64,000 nucleotides of DNA from Hyphomicrobiales bacterium (lineage in GTDB: Bacteria; Pseudomonadota; Alphaproteobacteria; Rhizobiales; Rhizobiaceae): assembly GCA_900470155.1 (NCBI GenBank), contig UBZT01000010.1, positions 124,001-188,000 on the forward strand, given 5' to 3'. The notes under the pieces were generated by a model. The model ran no database searches. It was not told the origin of the DNA and saw only the letters and a program-made list of their open reading frames with translations. A program made the position numbers and the translations under genes. Below are positions 34,429 to 44,138 of this stretch, piece after piece (position 1 is the first letter of the stretch; every line of letters begins with the position of its first letter).

Positions 34429-35484
34429 ATGAGCCGTTTCTGGTCTAGCGCTGTTCACGACCTCGAGCCCTATGTGGCTGGCGAGCAGCCGAAAATTGCC
34501 GGCCTCATCAAGCTCAACACCAATGAGAACCCGTTCGGCCCCTCTCCGCGGGTGATCGAGGCGATCAAGGCTGGCGCCGGTGACAACCTGCGGCTCTATC
34601 CCGATCCGAACTCTCTGAAGCTGCGCCAGTCGATCGCTGCCTATAACGGCGTAGACACCGATCAGGTCTTCGTCGGCAACGGCTCCGACGAAGTGCTGGC
34701 CTTCACCTTCGCCGCCCTTCTGAAGCATGATCTGCCGCTACTCTATCCCGACATCACCTACAGCTTCTACAAGACCTATGCCCGCCTCTTCGACATGACC
34801 GTCGAGGAAGTGCCGCTCGTCGAGGGCCTCGCAGTCCGCATCGAGGATTTCGACCGCCCCTGCGGCGCGATCATTCTCGCCAATCCCAACGCTCCGACCG
34901 GTATTGCCTTGCCACTGGCAGACGTCGTGCGCCTCGTGGAGAGCCATCGCGACCAGGTCGTGGTGATCGACGAGGCCTATGTCGATTTCGGCGCCGAGAG
35001 CGCTGCCACGCTCGTCAAGCAGTACGATAATCTTCTGGTCGTGCAGACCTTCTCGAAATCGCGCTCGCTTGCCGGGCTGCGCGTCGGCTTCGCCATCGGC
35101 CAGCGCCCGCTGATCGAAGCGCTGGAGCGCATGAAGGACAGCTTCAACTCCTACCCCCTTGATGCAATCGCCCAGGCAGCGGCGACGGCCGCCATCGAGG
35201 ACAAGGACTGGTTTGAGCAGACCCGCAACACGATCGTCGCCAACCGCGATCAGCTTGCCACAGAGCTCGAAAAGCGCGGCTTCGAGGTGCTGCCGTCGAA
35301 GACCAATTTCCTTTTCGCCCGCCATCCGGCGCATCAGGGCATCGATCTGGCTCGGGCCTTGCGCGAACGCGCGATCCTTGTGCGCCATTTCAACAAGCCG
35401 CGGATCGCCGACTTTCTGCGCATCACCATCGGCACCGAGCAGGAATGCCATCAGTTTTTGACCGCGATCGATCAAATCATCTGA
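34429..35484 (+). CDS. hisC: histidinol-phosphate aminotransferase
   Basis: A 351-residue PLP enzyme of aminotransferase class I/II. The N-terminal LNTNENPFGPSP and YPDPNSLKLR are HisC signatures. The PLP lysine is in TFSKSRSLAGLRVGFAIG and the aspartate in VVIDEAYVDF. NPNAPTG is the PLP-binding loop. It makes histidinol phosphate from imidazole-acetol phosphate, or acts on aromatic amino acids. Next to the prenyl synthase, not in a his operon, so a second copy elsewhere is possible. Confidence 0.92.
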   Translation: MSRFWSSAVHDLEPYVAGEQPKIAGLIKLNTNENPFGPSPRVIEAIKAGAGDNLRLYPDPNSLKLRQSIAAYNGVDTDQVFVGNGSDEVLAFTFAALLKHDLPLLYPDITYSFYKTYARLFDMTVEEVPLVEGLAVRIEDFDRPCGAIILANPNAPTGIALPLADVVRLVESHRDQVVVIDEAYVDFGAESAATLVKQYDNLLVVQTFSKSRSLAGLRVGFAIGQRPLIEALERMKDSFNSYPLDAIAQAAATAAIEDKDWFEQTRNTIVANRDQLATELEKRGFEVLPSKTNFLFARHPAHQGIDLARALRERAILVRHFNKPRIADFLRITIGTEQECHQFLTAIDQII

Positions 35485-35547
35485 CGTGTGAAGTGCTGCG
35501 GTTCCGGCTATCGTGAAAATTCCCGCCACGATACCAGAGCGCTTCGG

Positions 35548-36183
35548 ATGAACGATATCCTGCAATATCTGCCGCAGATCTTCTCGACCTATCTCGTCTA
35601 CCTGGTCGCCGTCATCAGTCCCGGGCCAGCGACAATGGCAATCGCGTCGGCCTCCATCGGCCAGGGCCGCAGCCGGGGTATTGCCACCGCCGCCGGCATC
35701 TTTGCTGGCTCGGCAACCTGGGCGACCGCAGCCTCGCTCGGCCTCGCTGCCCTGCTGACCCACTATGCCCAGTCGCTGGTCATCCTGCGCATCCTCGGCG
35801 GGCTCTACATGCTCTATCTGGCATGGCGCGCCTTCCGCTCGGCAACAACCGCTTCGGATCCAGCCCAATGGACGGCAGGCGACCGCCAGAGCCTGAAGCG
35901 CAATTTTCTCATCGGCTACGCCGTCCACCTGACCAACCCCAAGGCGATTTTTGGCTGGCTGGCAATCATCTCGCTCGGCCTGCCGCCAAATGCCTCAGCA
36001 TCCGCCGTCGCCTTGATCGTCGGCGGCTGCCTGGTGACAGGTTTCTGCGTCTTCATGGGCTACGCACTGCTGTTTTCGACGCCGCGGGCCCTGAAGATCT
36101 ACAAGAGCGCCCGCCGCGCCATCGACGGCACGCTCGGCGTGCTTTTTGCCGCAGCCGGCACCAAGCTTCTCTTGACCCGCTGA
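35548..36183 (+). CDS. LysE/RhtB family amino-acid exporter (second copy)
   Basis: A 211-residue membrane exporter with the family signatures SPGPATMAIASASIGQGRSRG in the N-terminal half and HLTNPKAIFGWLAI in the centre. Six hydrophobic segments are seen. The start ATG at 35548 (MNDILQYLPQIF) leaves 63 bases after hisC, so it may be in the same transcript. It differs from the LysE gene at 11100; the substrate is unknown. Confidence 0.88.
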   Translation: MNDILQYLPQIFSTYLVYLVAVISPGPATMAIASASIGQGRSRGIATAAGIFAGSATWATAASLGLAALLTHYAQSLVILRILGGLYMLYLAWRAFRSATTASDPAQWTAGDRQSLKRNFLIGYAVHLTNPKAIFGWLAIISLGLPPNASASAVALIVGGCLVTGFCVFMGYALLFSTPRALKIYKSARRAIDGTLGVLFAAAGTKLLLTR

Positions 36184-36192
36184 CCAACGAAA

Positions 36193-36219
36193 AAAGGCGC
36201 CGCTTGCTGCGGCGCCTTT
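36193..36219. terminator. bidirectional terminator between the RhtB and OmpA genes
   Basis: AAAGGCGCCGC (36193-36203), a 5-base loop, then the complement (36209-36219). The minus-strand side continues into six T, so it best ends the OmpA gene. Confidence 0.85.
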
Positions 36220-36240
36220 CGAACGGTTCCGAACCCGGAC

Positions 36241-36903
36241 TTACTGGGTGATCGGAGCGATCTGCACTTCGACGCGGCGGTTGAGCGCCCGGCCGTCCGG
36301 CGTCGCATTCGATGCCACCGGCTGCGACGGACCGAAGCCCAAGGTCGACATGCGACGCTGGTCGACGCCACGGCTGCCGAGATAGTTGGCGACCGACGCG
36401 GCACGACGTTCCGACAGGGCCTGGTTATGCTGCAGGCTGCCCGTCGAGTCGGTATGACCGTTGACGTCGATGAGGGTCCGGCCAAATTTGTTCAGCACGA
36501 TCGCGACCGAATCGAGCGTCGCATAGAAGGCCGGGATCACCTGATCCTGGTCGCTTGCGAAGGTGATGTTCGACGGCATGTTGAGGATGATGCGGTCGCC
36601 AGCACGCGTGACCGAAACGCCAGTGCCCTGCAACTGCGCACGCAGCTCGGATTCCTGGGTATCCATGTAGTTGCCGATGGCACCACCGGCCAGCGCGCCG
36701 ACACCGGCACCGATCAGCGCGGCATTGCGACGGCCGACGGGCGAGCCACCAACGGCAAGGCCACCGAGTGCGCCGACAGCGGCACCGAGCGCAGCACCGC
36801 CTGCTGTATTGGAAACCTTCTGCTGGCCCGTATAAGGGTCAGTCGTCGTGCAGGCACTCAGGAAAGTCGCAGAAAGCGCGACGATGGCAATCTTCTTGAT
36901 CAT
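36241..36903 (-). CDS. OmpA-family lipoprotein with glycine-zipper domain
   Basis: A 220-residue outer-membrane lipoprotein. The lipobox LSAC puts lipidation at Cys18. Next comes a glycine zipper (GGAALGAAVGALGGLAVGG, then GAGVGALAGGAIG; about 35-78). The C-terminal OmpA domain binds peptidoglycan, with IDVNGHTDSTGSLQHNQALS and RRMSTLGFGPSQPVA followed by NRRVEVQI. The order matches YiaD/PAL-like proteins. It probably tethers the outer membrane to the wall. Confidence 0.93.
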   Translation of the reverse strand: MIKKIAIVALSATFLSACTTTDPYTGQQKVSNTAGGAALGAAVGALGGLAVGGSPVGRRNAALIGAGVGALAGGAIGNYMDTQESELRAQLQGTGVSVTRAGDRIILNMPSNITFASDQDQVIPAFYATLDSVAIVLNKFGRTLIDVNGHTDSTGSLQHNQALSERRAASVANYLGSRGVDQRRMSTLGFGPSQPVASNATPDGRALNRRVEVQIAPITQ

Positions 36904-36980
36904 GCTGGATGTCCCTCCAAGAACAGGCTGATAATCCCTGAACAGTGAAATTGCGGCAAGATAAAGTTGCAGTCCAGCCG

Positions 36981-38237
36981 TTACTCCGCCGCCGTCTTTT
37001 GACCGTAGCGCTTCTCGATATAGTCCGCCACCAGTGCCTCGAAGTCGCTGGCGATATTGGGTCCGCGCAACGTCATCGCCTTTTGCCCATCAATAAAGAT
37101 CGGCGCCGCGGGATTTTCGCCCGTTCCGGGAAGCGAAATGCCGATATCGGCATGCTTGCTTTCGCCCGGTCCGTTGACGATGCAGCCCATGACAGCAACG
37201 TTCAGGCCTTCGACGCCTGGATATTTGTCCCGCCAGACCGGCATGTTCTTGCGCAGGTCATCCTGGATCTTCTGGGCGAGTTCCTGGAAAACCGTCGACG
37301 TCGTTCGGCCGCACCCCGGACAGGCGGCCACCACCGGCACGAACTGCCGGAAACCCATGACTTGCAGCAATTCCTGCGCCACCTGCACTTCGCGCGTGCG
37401 GTCGCCATTCGGCTCCGGCGTCAGGGAAACGCGGATCGTATCGCCGATACCATGCTGCAGGACGTATCCCATGGCCGCCGACGAGGCGACGATGCCCTTG
37501 CTGCCCATGCCGGCTTCGGTCAAGCCTAGATGAAGCGCATGGTCGGAGCGGTCGGCGATCATCGAATAGACGGCGATCAGGTCCTGCACCTGACTGACCT
37601 TGGCCGACAGGATGATACGGTTGCGCGGCAGGCCGATATCCTCGGCAAGCTCGGCGGAAATTAGCGCGGACTGCACGATGGCTTCGCGTGTCACCTGACG
37701 GGCAGACAACGGAAATCCTTCCGCCTGGTTCTTGTCCATCAGGCTCGTCAGCAGTTCCTGGTCGAGCGAGCCCCAGTTGACGCCGATGCGCACCGGCTTG
37801 TCGTAGCGGATCGCCATTTCGACGATATCGCCGAACTGCTTGTCCTTCTTGTCCTTGAACCCGACATTGCCGGGATTGATGCGGTATTTCGCCAGCGCTT
37901 CGGCACAGGCCGGATGATCGGCAAGCAGGCGATGGCCGATATAATGGAAGTCGCCGATCAACGGCACATCCATGCCGAGCCGGAGCAGCCGCTCGCGGAT
38001 CTTCGGCACCGCCGCCGCACTCTCGTCGCGGTCAACAGTGATGCGCACGACTTCCGAACCCGCCTTATAGAGGGCTGCGACCTGGGCAACGGTCGAATCC
38101 ACATCGGCCGTATCGGTATTGGTCATCGACTGCACCACGACCGGTGCGCCGCCCCCGATAATCACGCCACCGACATCGACGGCGACAGAACCGCGGCGCG
38201 GTTTGGGATCATATGCGTCTGCTGTGGACATGAGCAT
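36981..38237 (-). CDS. ispG: 4-hydroxy-3-methylbut-2-en-1-yl diphosphate synthase (flavodoxin)
   Basis: A 418-residue 4Fe-4S enzyme of the MEP pathway, reducing MEcPP to HMBPP. The TIM-barrel N-terminus carries [12 protein letters not shown]. The cluster cysteines lie in ACPGCGRT and the C-terminal block [21 protein letters not shown], with the conserved Glu. The length is that of the bacterial form. The start may be ATG 38231, two codons inside. The ORF is followed on the left by a 77-base gap and the OmpA gene. It feeds precursors to the prenyl synthase at 33513. Confidence 0.96.
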   Translation of the reverse strand: MLMSTADAYDPKPRRGSVAVDVGGVIIGGGAPVVVQSMTNTDTADVDSTVAQVAALYKAGSEVVRITVDRDESAAAVPKIRERLLRLGMDVPLIGDFHYIGHRLLADHPACAEALAKYRINPGNVGFKDKKDKQFGDIVEMAIRYDKPVRIGVNWGSLDQELLTSLMDKNQAEGFPLSARQVTREAIVQSALISAELAEDIGLPRNRIILSAKVSQVQDLIAVYSMIADRSDHALHLGLTEAGMGSKGIVASSAAMGYVLQHGIGDTIRVSLTPEPNGDRTREVQVAQELLQVMGFRQFVPVVAACPGCGRTTSTVFQELAQKIQDDLRKNMPVWRDKYPGVEGLNVAVMGCIVNGPGESKHADIGISLPGTGENPAAPIFIDGQKAMTLRGPNIASDFEALVADYIEKRYGQKTAAE

Positions 38238-38331
38238 CGTCTCTGAAAGTCTTCAATGTGACATGGAGGTGGCCCAAAGCCCCGAAATTGTCAACCGGAT
38301 GCGACAGTCTGCCATCGCGACTTGCAAAAGC

Positions 38332-38916
38332 CTAACGGATCAAAGGTTCGATCATCAAGGCAACCAGATCTCGGATTTTCTTTGCCACCAGATCCATGTC
38401 GGAATTGCGGCTCTTCATGCCCTCGACCGCGTCAAGCATCAAGGAGGCAACCGTGGCAGGCCCGAGCGCTGACGCGAATGTGATGCGCCCGGCTTGAGCC
38501 TCCGCCTCCAGACCCCTTGCGATCTCCTCTTCCATCGTCTGCATCCAGGCAAGAAACAGGTCGGCTGCGAATTCGTGGCTGGTGTCGAAGATTTCCGCGC
38601 CGTGCGTGGTGGCGGAAATCTCGCGGTGCGGCCTGAGGATGCCTTCGTCCAGGGCGTGCTCGACCTTGCGCACGATATCGGTATCTGCCGAAAAACAGGC
38701 CGCGACGCGCGCGCGCATCTCGTCCATCATCGACAGCATGCAAGCCCGGAAGATATCCGCCTTGTTGCGGTAGACCAGATAGAGCACGGGCCGGGATATG
38801 CCGGCAGCGCGGGCAATATCGTCCATCGTCGTGCGCTTGAAACCATAATGCGTAAAGGCATTGAACGCCTCCCGCAAGATGGTCGCCCGGCGCTGGTCAG
38901 TCTTTGAATCATCCAT
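38332..38916 (-). CDS. TetR family regulator of the hydroxylase operon
   Basis: A 194-residue repressor. The N-terminal helix-turn-helix (ILREAFNAFTHYGFKRTTMDDIARAAGISRPVLYLVYRNKADI) is of TetR type; the C-terminal ligand domain is variable. It is divergent from the molybdenum hydroxylase genes and likely represses them and itself. An operator-like dyad lies at 38926-38952. The start at 38916 was chosen because ATG 38943 would place the operator inside the coding region. The ligand is unknown. Confidence 0.87.
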   Translation of the reverse strand: MDDSKTDQRRATILREAFNAFTHYGFKRTTMDDIARAAGISRPVLYLVYRNKADIFRACMLSMMDEMRARVAACFSADTDIVRKVEHALDEGILRPHREISATTHGAEIFDTSHEFAADLFLAWMQTMEEEIARGLEAEAQAGRITFASALGPATVASLMLDAVEGMKSRNSDMDLVAKKIRDLVALMIEPLIR

Positions 38917-38925
38917 GATTGACGT

Positions 38926-38952
38926 TTTGACATTTTTTGTCATTATGTCAAA
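38926..38952. promoter_or_regulatory. TetR-type operator between the regulator and hydroxylase genes
   Basis: Outer dyad TTTGACAT (38926-38933) and ATGTCAAA (38945-38952), with an inner TGACA-N5-TGTCA (38928-38942). Three TGTCA-type half-sites in 27 bases. It lies between the divergent starts, where a TetR repressor would act on both. Confidence 0.6.
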
Positions 38953-38994
38953 TATCCTCGTTGAAGCATCGTTATAGTCCAGCCGGAGGCTTTC

Positions 38995-39453
38995 GTGAAC
39001 ATCATCGTCAATGGCCTACCCCACGCGATTGAGGTCGAACCCGACATGCCATTGCTGTGGGCACTCAGGGATACCCTTAACATCAAGGGTCCGAAATTCG
39101 GCTGCGGTGCAGGCCTTTGCGGCGCCTGCACGGTGATCATTGGTGGCGAAGCTGTTCGGGCCTGTCAGACGCTTGTCGGCGACGTGATTGCCCCTGTACG
39201 CACCATCGAGGGGCTGGCCGATGACGCAGGCCTCCATCCTGTCCAGCAGGCATGGATGGATGAGCAAGTGGCGCAGTGCGGCTACTGTCAGGCCGGCCAG
39301 ATCATGAATGCGGTGGCCCTGCTCGAAGCCAATCCCCGACCGACGGACGACGACATCGACGCAGCCATGGCCGGCAATCTCTGTCGCTGCGGCACCTATC
39401 CGCGCATCCGCGCCGCCATCCATCGCGCGGCCGGCGAATTGGCGGGGGCATAG
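38995..39453 (+). CDS. isoquinoline 1-oxidoreductase-like small subunit (2Fe-2S)
   Basis: A 152-residue subunit with two 2Fe-2S clusters. The N-terminal plant-type cluster cysteines are in [16 protein letters not shown] (and a Cys in RACQTL); the second cluster is in [11 protein letters not shown] and NLCRCGTY. This is the small subunit of the xanthine oxidase-type family, in the IorA branch. The GTG start has GGAGG seven bases before it. It passes electrons from the large subunit; the next gene starts one base after its stop. No FAD subunit is present. Confidence 0.92.
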   Translation: MNIIVNGLPHAIEVEPDMPLLWALRDTLNIKGPKFGCGAGLCGACTVIIGGEAVRACQTLVGDVIAPVRTIEGLADDAGLHPVQQAWMDEQVAQCGYCQAGQIMNAVALLEANPRPTDDDIDAAMAGNLCRCGTYPRIRAAIHRAAGELAGA

Positions 39454-39454
39454 C

Positions 39455-41731
39455 ATGTCGAAACTCGGCACCATCACGCGACGCTCTTTCCTATTCGGTG
39501 CCGTCGCCCTGACCGGCGGTGTCGCCTTCGGTTACTATCACTATGCAACGCCGGCTGAGAACCCGCTCGAAAATGACCTCGGCGAGGGGGAAGCCACCTT
39601 CAATCCCTTCCTCAAGATCGCAACCGACAACCGCATCACCATCATCGCGCCGCGCGCCGAAATGGGCCAGGGCAGCTACACGACGCTCGCCGCCCTGCTG
39701 GCCGAAGAACTGGATGTGACCCTGGATCAGGTCAATATCGAGCACGGTCAGGCATCGGCCGCCTATTACAACGCCGCCGCGATGCGCGAAGGCGCACCGC
39801 TGCCGCAATTTGACGACGGGATCGTCGCAGAAAGCCTGCGCGGTGCGCTCGGCGTTGTGGCGAAACTGGTCTCCATCCAGTTTACCGGCGGATCGAGCTC
39901 GATGATCGATCACTTCGACAAACTGCGCCATGCCGGCGCAACTGCGCGTGAAGCGCTGAAGGCCGCCGCGGCCGCACGCTGGAATGTTGAAGCCGAAAAC
40001 CTTGATACAAATGCAGGCGTCGTGACCGATCCCGCCAGCGGCCGCAGCGCCACTTATGGCGAACTCGCGTTCGAGGCCGCACCGCTCTCCGGCAAGGTCG
40101 AAGTCCAGCTCAAACCCCGCAGGGACTGGACCATTCTCGGCAAGCCGCAGCCGCGTAAGGACATGCGCGCCAAGGTGACCGGCGCCCCCATCTTCGGCGT
40201 CGATGTCGATCTGCCGGACATGCTCTATGCGACCGTGCGCATGAACCCCAGCCCCGGCGGCCGGATCAGGAGCTTCAATGGCGATCCGGCGCGCGCCATG
40301 CCGGGGGTCAAGCAGGTGATCGCCATCGACAGCCCCTATGGACAGGGTGTCGCCGTCATTGCGGACAATACCTGGCGCGCCTTCAAGGCCGCCGAAGCCA
40401 TCAATGTCGACTGGGAAAGAGGCCCGATACCGCCCTCGACCGGTGAGATGGAGGCACTTCATACGACGGCTCTCGACGGCACGGACAGCTTCTCGCTTCG
40501 CACCCTTGGCCACCCGGATGCGGCTTTCGCCGATGCCGCGCAGGAAAAGCGCATCGAAGCCGAATATGACGTACCCTTTCTCGCGCATGCAACGATGGAG
40601 CCGATGAACGCGACGGCACGTGTCACGGACACCGGCGTCGAGGTCTGGGCCCCCAACCAGGGACCGACGATTATCCAGTACATCGCCGCGCGCATCACCG
40701 GCTTCGAGCATGACAGGATCAAGGTGCACACCACCTTTCTCGGCGGCGGTTTCGGCCGTCGCATCGAACCGGATTATGCCGACTACGCCATTCGCATCGC
40801 CCAGCGCGTGAAGGGTCGCCCGGTCAAGGTCACATGGAGCCGCGAGGAGGACATGACCCATGGTCCCTACCGGCCAATGGCGAAGTCGCGATACAAGGCG
40901 GTGCTCGACCAGGCTGGCAAGCCGAAGGCCGTCATCGGCTCCGTCGCCTCGCCTTCTGTCATCACCAGCGCGCTGGGTCGCTATTTTCCGAACCTTCCCG
41001 TTGGCGGGCCGGACAATTCCCTGCTCGATGGCGCCTACAACCAGCCTTATGCGATCGAGAACTACCGCATCGATGGCCGCAAGGTCGATCTCGCCGTCCC
41101 GGTCGGCTTCTGGCGGTCGGTCGGCTATTCGTTCAACACCTTCATGCACGAGAGCTTCATCGACGAGATTGCCCATGCCGGTGGCCAAGATCCGCTCGCC
41201 TTGCGCCGGGAGTTGCTGGCTGCCCATCCGGCAGCGCTGGGCGTCATCGACAAGGTCGCGGACATGTCCGCCTGGGCAACGCCGCTTCCCCGGGGCCACG
41301 CCCGCGGCATGGCCTTCGCGCTATCGTTCGGCACCTGGGTTGCCGAGGTCGTCGAAGTCACCGATAGGAACGGTGCGATCGAAGTGACCAAGGTGTTCTG
41401 CGCCGCCGACCCAGGCATCGTGCTCGACCCACTGAATTTCAAGGCGCAGATGATGTCGGGAATCGTCTATGGCCTATCGGCCGCCATCAGCCAGGAAATC
41501 ACCTTTGCCGACGGCATGGTGCAGCAATCGAATTTTCACGACTACGACGCCCTGCGGATCAACCAGTGCCCGGTCATTTCCGTCGAATTGCTGGAGAATT
41601 CCGGGCACATGGGCGGCGCCGGCGAACCCGGAACGCCCCCGGTCATGCCGGCACTGGCCAATGCGATCTTCGCCCTGACCGGCAAGCGCCATCGGCGCCT
41701 GCCTTTGTCGTATTCGGTAAACTTTGCCTAA
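39455..41731 (+). CDS. isoquinoline 1-oxidoreductase-like molybdenum subunit, Tat-exported
   Basis: A 758-residue molybdopterin-binding subunit in the IorB group. A twin-arginine signal ([19 protein letters not shown]) opens the protein, so it probably works in the periplasm or at the membrane, carrying the small subunit along. The Mo-cofactor blocks include [16 protein letters not shown], the ARVT and [15 protein letters not shown] loops; the last carries the catalytic Glu (GGAGEPG). Substrates in this group are N-heterocycles or aldehydes. It overlaps the convergent MFS gene by four bases. Confidence 0.9.
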   Translation: MSKLGTITRRSFLFGAVALTGGVAFGYYHYATPAENPLENDLGEGEATFNPFLKIATDNRITIIAPRAEMGQGSYTTLAALLAEELDVTLDQVNIEHGQASAAYYNAAAMREGAPLPQFDDGIVAESLRGALGVVAKLVSIQFTGGSSSMIDHFDKLRHAGATAREALKAAAAARWNVEAENLDTNAGVVTDPASGRSATYGELAFEAAPLSGKVEVQLKPRRDWTILGKPQPRKDMRAKVTGAPIFGVDVDLPDMLYATVRMNPSPGGRIRSFNGDPARAMPGVKQVIAIDSPYGQGVAVIADNTWRAFKAAEAINVDWERGPIPPSTGEMEALHTTALDGTDSFSLRTLGHPDAAFADAAQEKRIEAEYDVPFLAHATMEPMNATARVTDTGVEVWAPNQGPTIIQYIAARITGFEHDRIKVHTTFLGGGFGRRIEPDYADYAIRIAQRVKGRPVKVTWSREEDMTHGPYRPMAKSRYKAVLDQAGKPKAVIGSVASPSVITSALGRYFPNLPVGGPDNSLLDGAYNQPYAIENYRIDGRKVDLAVPVGFWRSVGYSFNTFMHESFIDEIAHAGGQDPLALRRELLAAHPAALGVIDKVADMSAWATPLPRGHARGMAFALSFGTWVAEVVEVTDRNGAIEVTKVFCAADPGIVLDPLNFKAQMMSGIVYGLSAAISQEITFADGMVQQSNFHDYDALRINQCPVISVELLENSGHMGGAGEPGTPPVMPALANAIFALTGKRHRRLPLSYSVNFA

Positions 41732-42918
41732 TGGCCCGACACCCGGTCTGCATGGCGAGCAAGACCGGACAGCGCCAGCACCACCAGCAGCAGCGCCGAG
41801 ATCGCCGTGTAGACGTTCGATAACGATGTGTGCTCGGCAATGAAGCCGATCAGCGATGGAGCAAACAGAATGCCCGAATAGCCCATCGTCGTCACGACGG
41901 AGAGGCCGATACCCGGCGCAAGGCCAGGCACGTTTCCGCCGGCCGAAAACGCGATCGGTACCAGATTGGAAATACCGATCCCGGCAATCGCAAAGCCGAT
42001 CAGCGCCACGGTGACATTCGGCGCCTGGCCAGCCAGGATCAGCCCGACAAAGGCGGCGATAGCGCAGAAGCGCATGGTCTTGACCGCGCCGAAGCGATCG
42101 CGAACGAAATCGCCGGCAAAGCGCAGGATCGCCATGGTCAGCGAAAAGGCCGCGAATGCAAAGCCCGAGAAGGCCGTCGATGCACCGAGTTCGTTGCGCA
42201 GATACAGTGCGCTCCAGTCCAGCACCGTTCCTTCCGGGACCATCGAAAACAGTGCCATCAAGCCGATCAGCCAAGGCAGCGGCGTCAGCGGAAGCTTCCC
42301 GCCTGCCGCCTTTTCACTCGGATGCGGCGCATCCGGCAGGATCATCGGCCAAGCCACCAGGAACAGCGCCAGGCAGACGGCGGCCAATAGCACAACATGC
42401 CCGGTCGCACCGATGGCCGCGATCAGAATACCGCCGGTTGCCGAGCCGACAAGTCCACCGAGACTCCAGAAGGCATGGCAGGACGACATGATCGAGCGAC
42501 GCATCTTGCGCTCGACCTCGACCGCGTTGGCATTCATCGCCACGTCCATTGCGCCCGTGAGCCCCCCGAACAGGAAGACGGCAATGGCCCCGGTCCAAAT
42601 AGTGTCCGCGAGCGTGACCAGCACGATGGTCGGAATGAACAGCAACGTCGTTACCTTGACCACGCCGCTCGACCCCAGACGAGCGATCTGCATGCCGGCA
42701 ATCGGCATCAGCACCAGCGATCCGATGCCGAAGGCGAAAATCATCATGCCAAGGGCGGACTCGGACAAAGACAGCGCATTGGCAAACAGTGGGATTTTCG
42801 GGACCCAGGCACCAATCACCATTCCGTTCAGGAAAAACAGCAGCGATACCGCCGCTCTCTCGCGTGTGACCAGCGGTGCCGGCCCTTGCGCCGACACGGC
42901 GATATTGCCAATCGTCAT
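41728..42918 (-). CDS. MFS transporter (sugar/fucose permease-like)
   Basis: A 396-residue inner-membrane transporter with about twelve helices. The N-terminal FLNGMVIGAWVPKIPLFANAL and SESALGMMIFAFGIGSLVLMPIAG resemble the YbjJ/FucP-like group. The loop ARLGSSGVVKV replaces the classical motif A. The start at 42918 has GAGGAG 11 bases upstream. The gene converges on the hydroxylase large subunit. The substrate is unknown. Paired operator-like dyads lie just upstream at 42955-42993. Confidence 0.85.
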   Translation of the reverse strand: MTIGNIAVSAQGPAPLVTRERAAVSLLFFLNGMVIGAWVPKIPLFANALSLSESALGMMIFAFGIGSLVLMPIAGMQIARLGSSGVVKVTTLLFIPTIVLVTLADTIWTGAIAVFLFGGLTGAMDVAMNANAVEVERKMRRSIMSSCHAFWSLGGLVGSATGGILIAAIGATGHVVLLAAVCLALFLVAWPMILPDAPHPSEKAAGGKLPLTPLPWLIGLMALFSMVPEGTVLDWSALYLRNELGASTAFSGFAFAAFSLTMAILRFAGDFVRDRFGAVKTMRFCAIAAFVGLILAGQAPNVTVALIGFAIAGIGISNLVPIAFSAGGNVPGLAPGIGLSVVTTMGYSGILFAPSLIGFIAEHTSLSNVYTAISALLLVVLALSGLARHADRVSGH

Positions 42919-42954
42919 TGTAATGCACTCCTCTGCAATCGGCAGGCAATTTAA

Positions 42955-42993
42955 TTTAATCGATTTAAACGGCAATCTCCAAAGCGGTTTAAA
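42955..42993. promoter_or_regulatory. operator-like repeats upstream of the MFS gene
   Basis: TTTAATC-GATTTAA (42955-42968) is a dyad with one mismatched pair, resembling LacI-type operators with an AATCGATT core. TTTAAACGGC (42964-42973) and GCGGTTTAAA (42984-42993) make a second, near-perfect inverted pair. No LacI gene is nearby. Confidence 0.35.
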
Positions 42994-43132
42994 ATTTCAC
43001 ATTTTGTTTCGACCGAACATGATCGTCAGTATCGTCAAAATTCGCAATTGACACCCGTCGGACAAACCATGAGATGGCACCCGCACCATGCCATTCCTGC
43101 GCAACGGTGTCCGTCCCTGAAAGGCCACCATC

Positions 43133-43996
43133 GTGAAGACCGCCATCGGCGCCGGCATTCTGCTGACCAGCCTCGCCTATTTCCTATTTTCGGTACACGA
43201 CGGCATGATCAAGCTGCTGGTCGAAACGACGACCGTCTGGCAGATCCTTTTCTGCCGCAGCCTGACCATTTTGATCGGTTGTTTCGCCATGGGCGGCAAG
43301 GATCACTTGCGCGAAACCGTTGCCTCGCCGGTGATCAAGCCGCTGCTCATCCGCAGCTTCATCCTTCTGGCCGCCTGGCTCTGCTACTTCAATGCCGCCA
43401 AGTTCCTGCCGCTTGCCGACATCACAACGCTCTATTTCGCGGCTCCCGTCGTCGCGATACTGTTGTCGATCCCGATGCTCGGCGAACATGTCACTTTGTC
43501 CCGCTGGTTGGCCGTCGGCATCGGCTTTGTCGGCGTGGTCATCGCAACCGACCCAACCGGCATGACGATCGAGTGGCCAGTCTATCTGGCGCTGCTCGCC
43601 GCCTGCCTCTGGGCATTCGGCACGGTGCTCTTGCGTCGCACCGCCATGGGCGCCCGAACGATCGTCCAGATGACCGTCACCAACTTCTTCTTCCTCGTCC
43701 TGACCGCTCCCATGGCCGTCAGCTCCTGGGTGTCGCCGGACAGTTCGTCAGCGATGCTGCTGCTCGCCGTCGGCGTCATGGGCGGTGTCGGGCAGCTCAC
43801 CTTCTTCGAAGGCATGCGCCGCGCGCCGATTTCGGTCATCGCGCCGTTCGAATATACCGCGCTGATATGGGCCTTCGTCCTCGGCTACGCCATCTGGGGC
43901 GACATTCCTGGCAACAACGTGATTGTCGGCGCTCTGCTGATTGCCAGTGCCGGCATCATCATCATTCTTGGCGAGCGGAGATTGATGCGCGCCTGA
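43133..43996 (+). CDS. EamA/DMT family transporter
   Basis: A 287-residue protein with ten hydrophobic segments arranged as two EamA repeats (about 10-135 and 150-285). Features include SVHDGMIKLL at the N-terminus and the LPLADITTLYFAAPVVAILLSIPMLGE repeat motif; IAPFEYTALIWAFVLGYAIWGD is the equivalent in the second repeat. The start is GTG 43133, with GAAAGG upstream. Exports or imports small metabolites; substrate unknown. It is followed on the right by a tetR gene. Confidence 0.88.
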   Translation: MKTAIGAGILLTSLAYFLFSVHDGMIKLLVETTTVWQILFCRSLTILIGCFAMGGKDHLRETVASPVIKPLLIRSFILLAAWLCYFNAAKFLPLADITTLYFAAPVVAILLSIPMLGEHVTLSRWLAVGIGFVGVVIATDPTGMTIEWPVYLALLAACLWAFGTVLLRRTAMGARTIVQMTVTNFFFLVLTAPMAVSSWVSPDSSSAMLLLAVGVMGGVGQLTFFEGMRRAPISVIAPFEYTALIWAFVLGYAIWGDIPGNNVIVGALLIASAGIIIILGERRLMRA

Positions 43997-44033
43997 TCGG
44001 CAGATCAGCCAGCCGCAGGACTGCGGTTTCGCG

Positions 44034-44062
44034 CTTGTCTGCTTGTTATCCGCATGTATAAT
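44034..44062 (+). promoter_or_regulatory. sigma-70 promoter for the BetI-like regulator gene
   Basis: CTTGTC (44034-44039) and a perfect TATAAT (44057-44062) are 17 bases apart; this CTTG-type -35 is common in rhizobia. It lies 76 bases before the start. Confidence 0.5.
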
Positions 44063-44138
44063 TAGCGCAGCCGTAAACACCATTCGCGCTTCGTAGCCGC
44101 TGCTGCGGCTTGCGCGGCCAGACGTCCGGGAGGGCCGC

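Noticed and set aside
39491-41299. Minus-strand open frame of about 600 codons inside the hydroxylase large subunit gene.
   Set aside because: Shadow frame of a high-GC gene; no binding site, no motifs.
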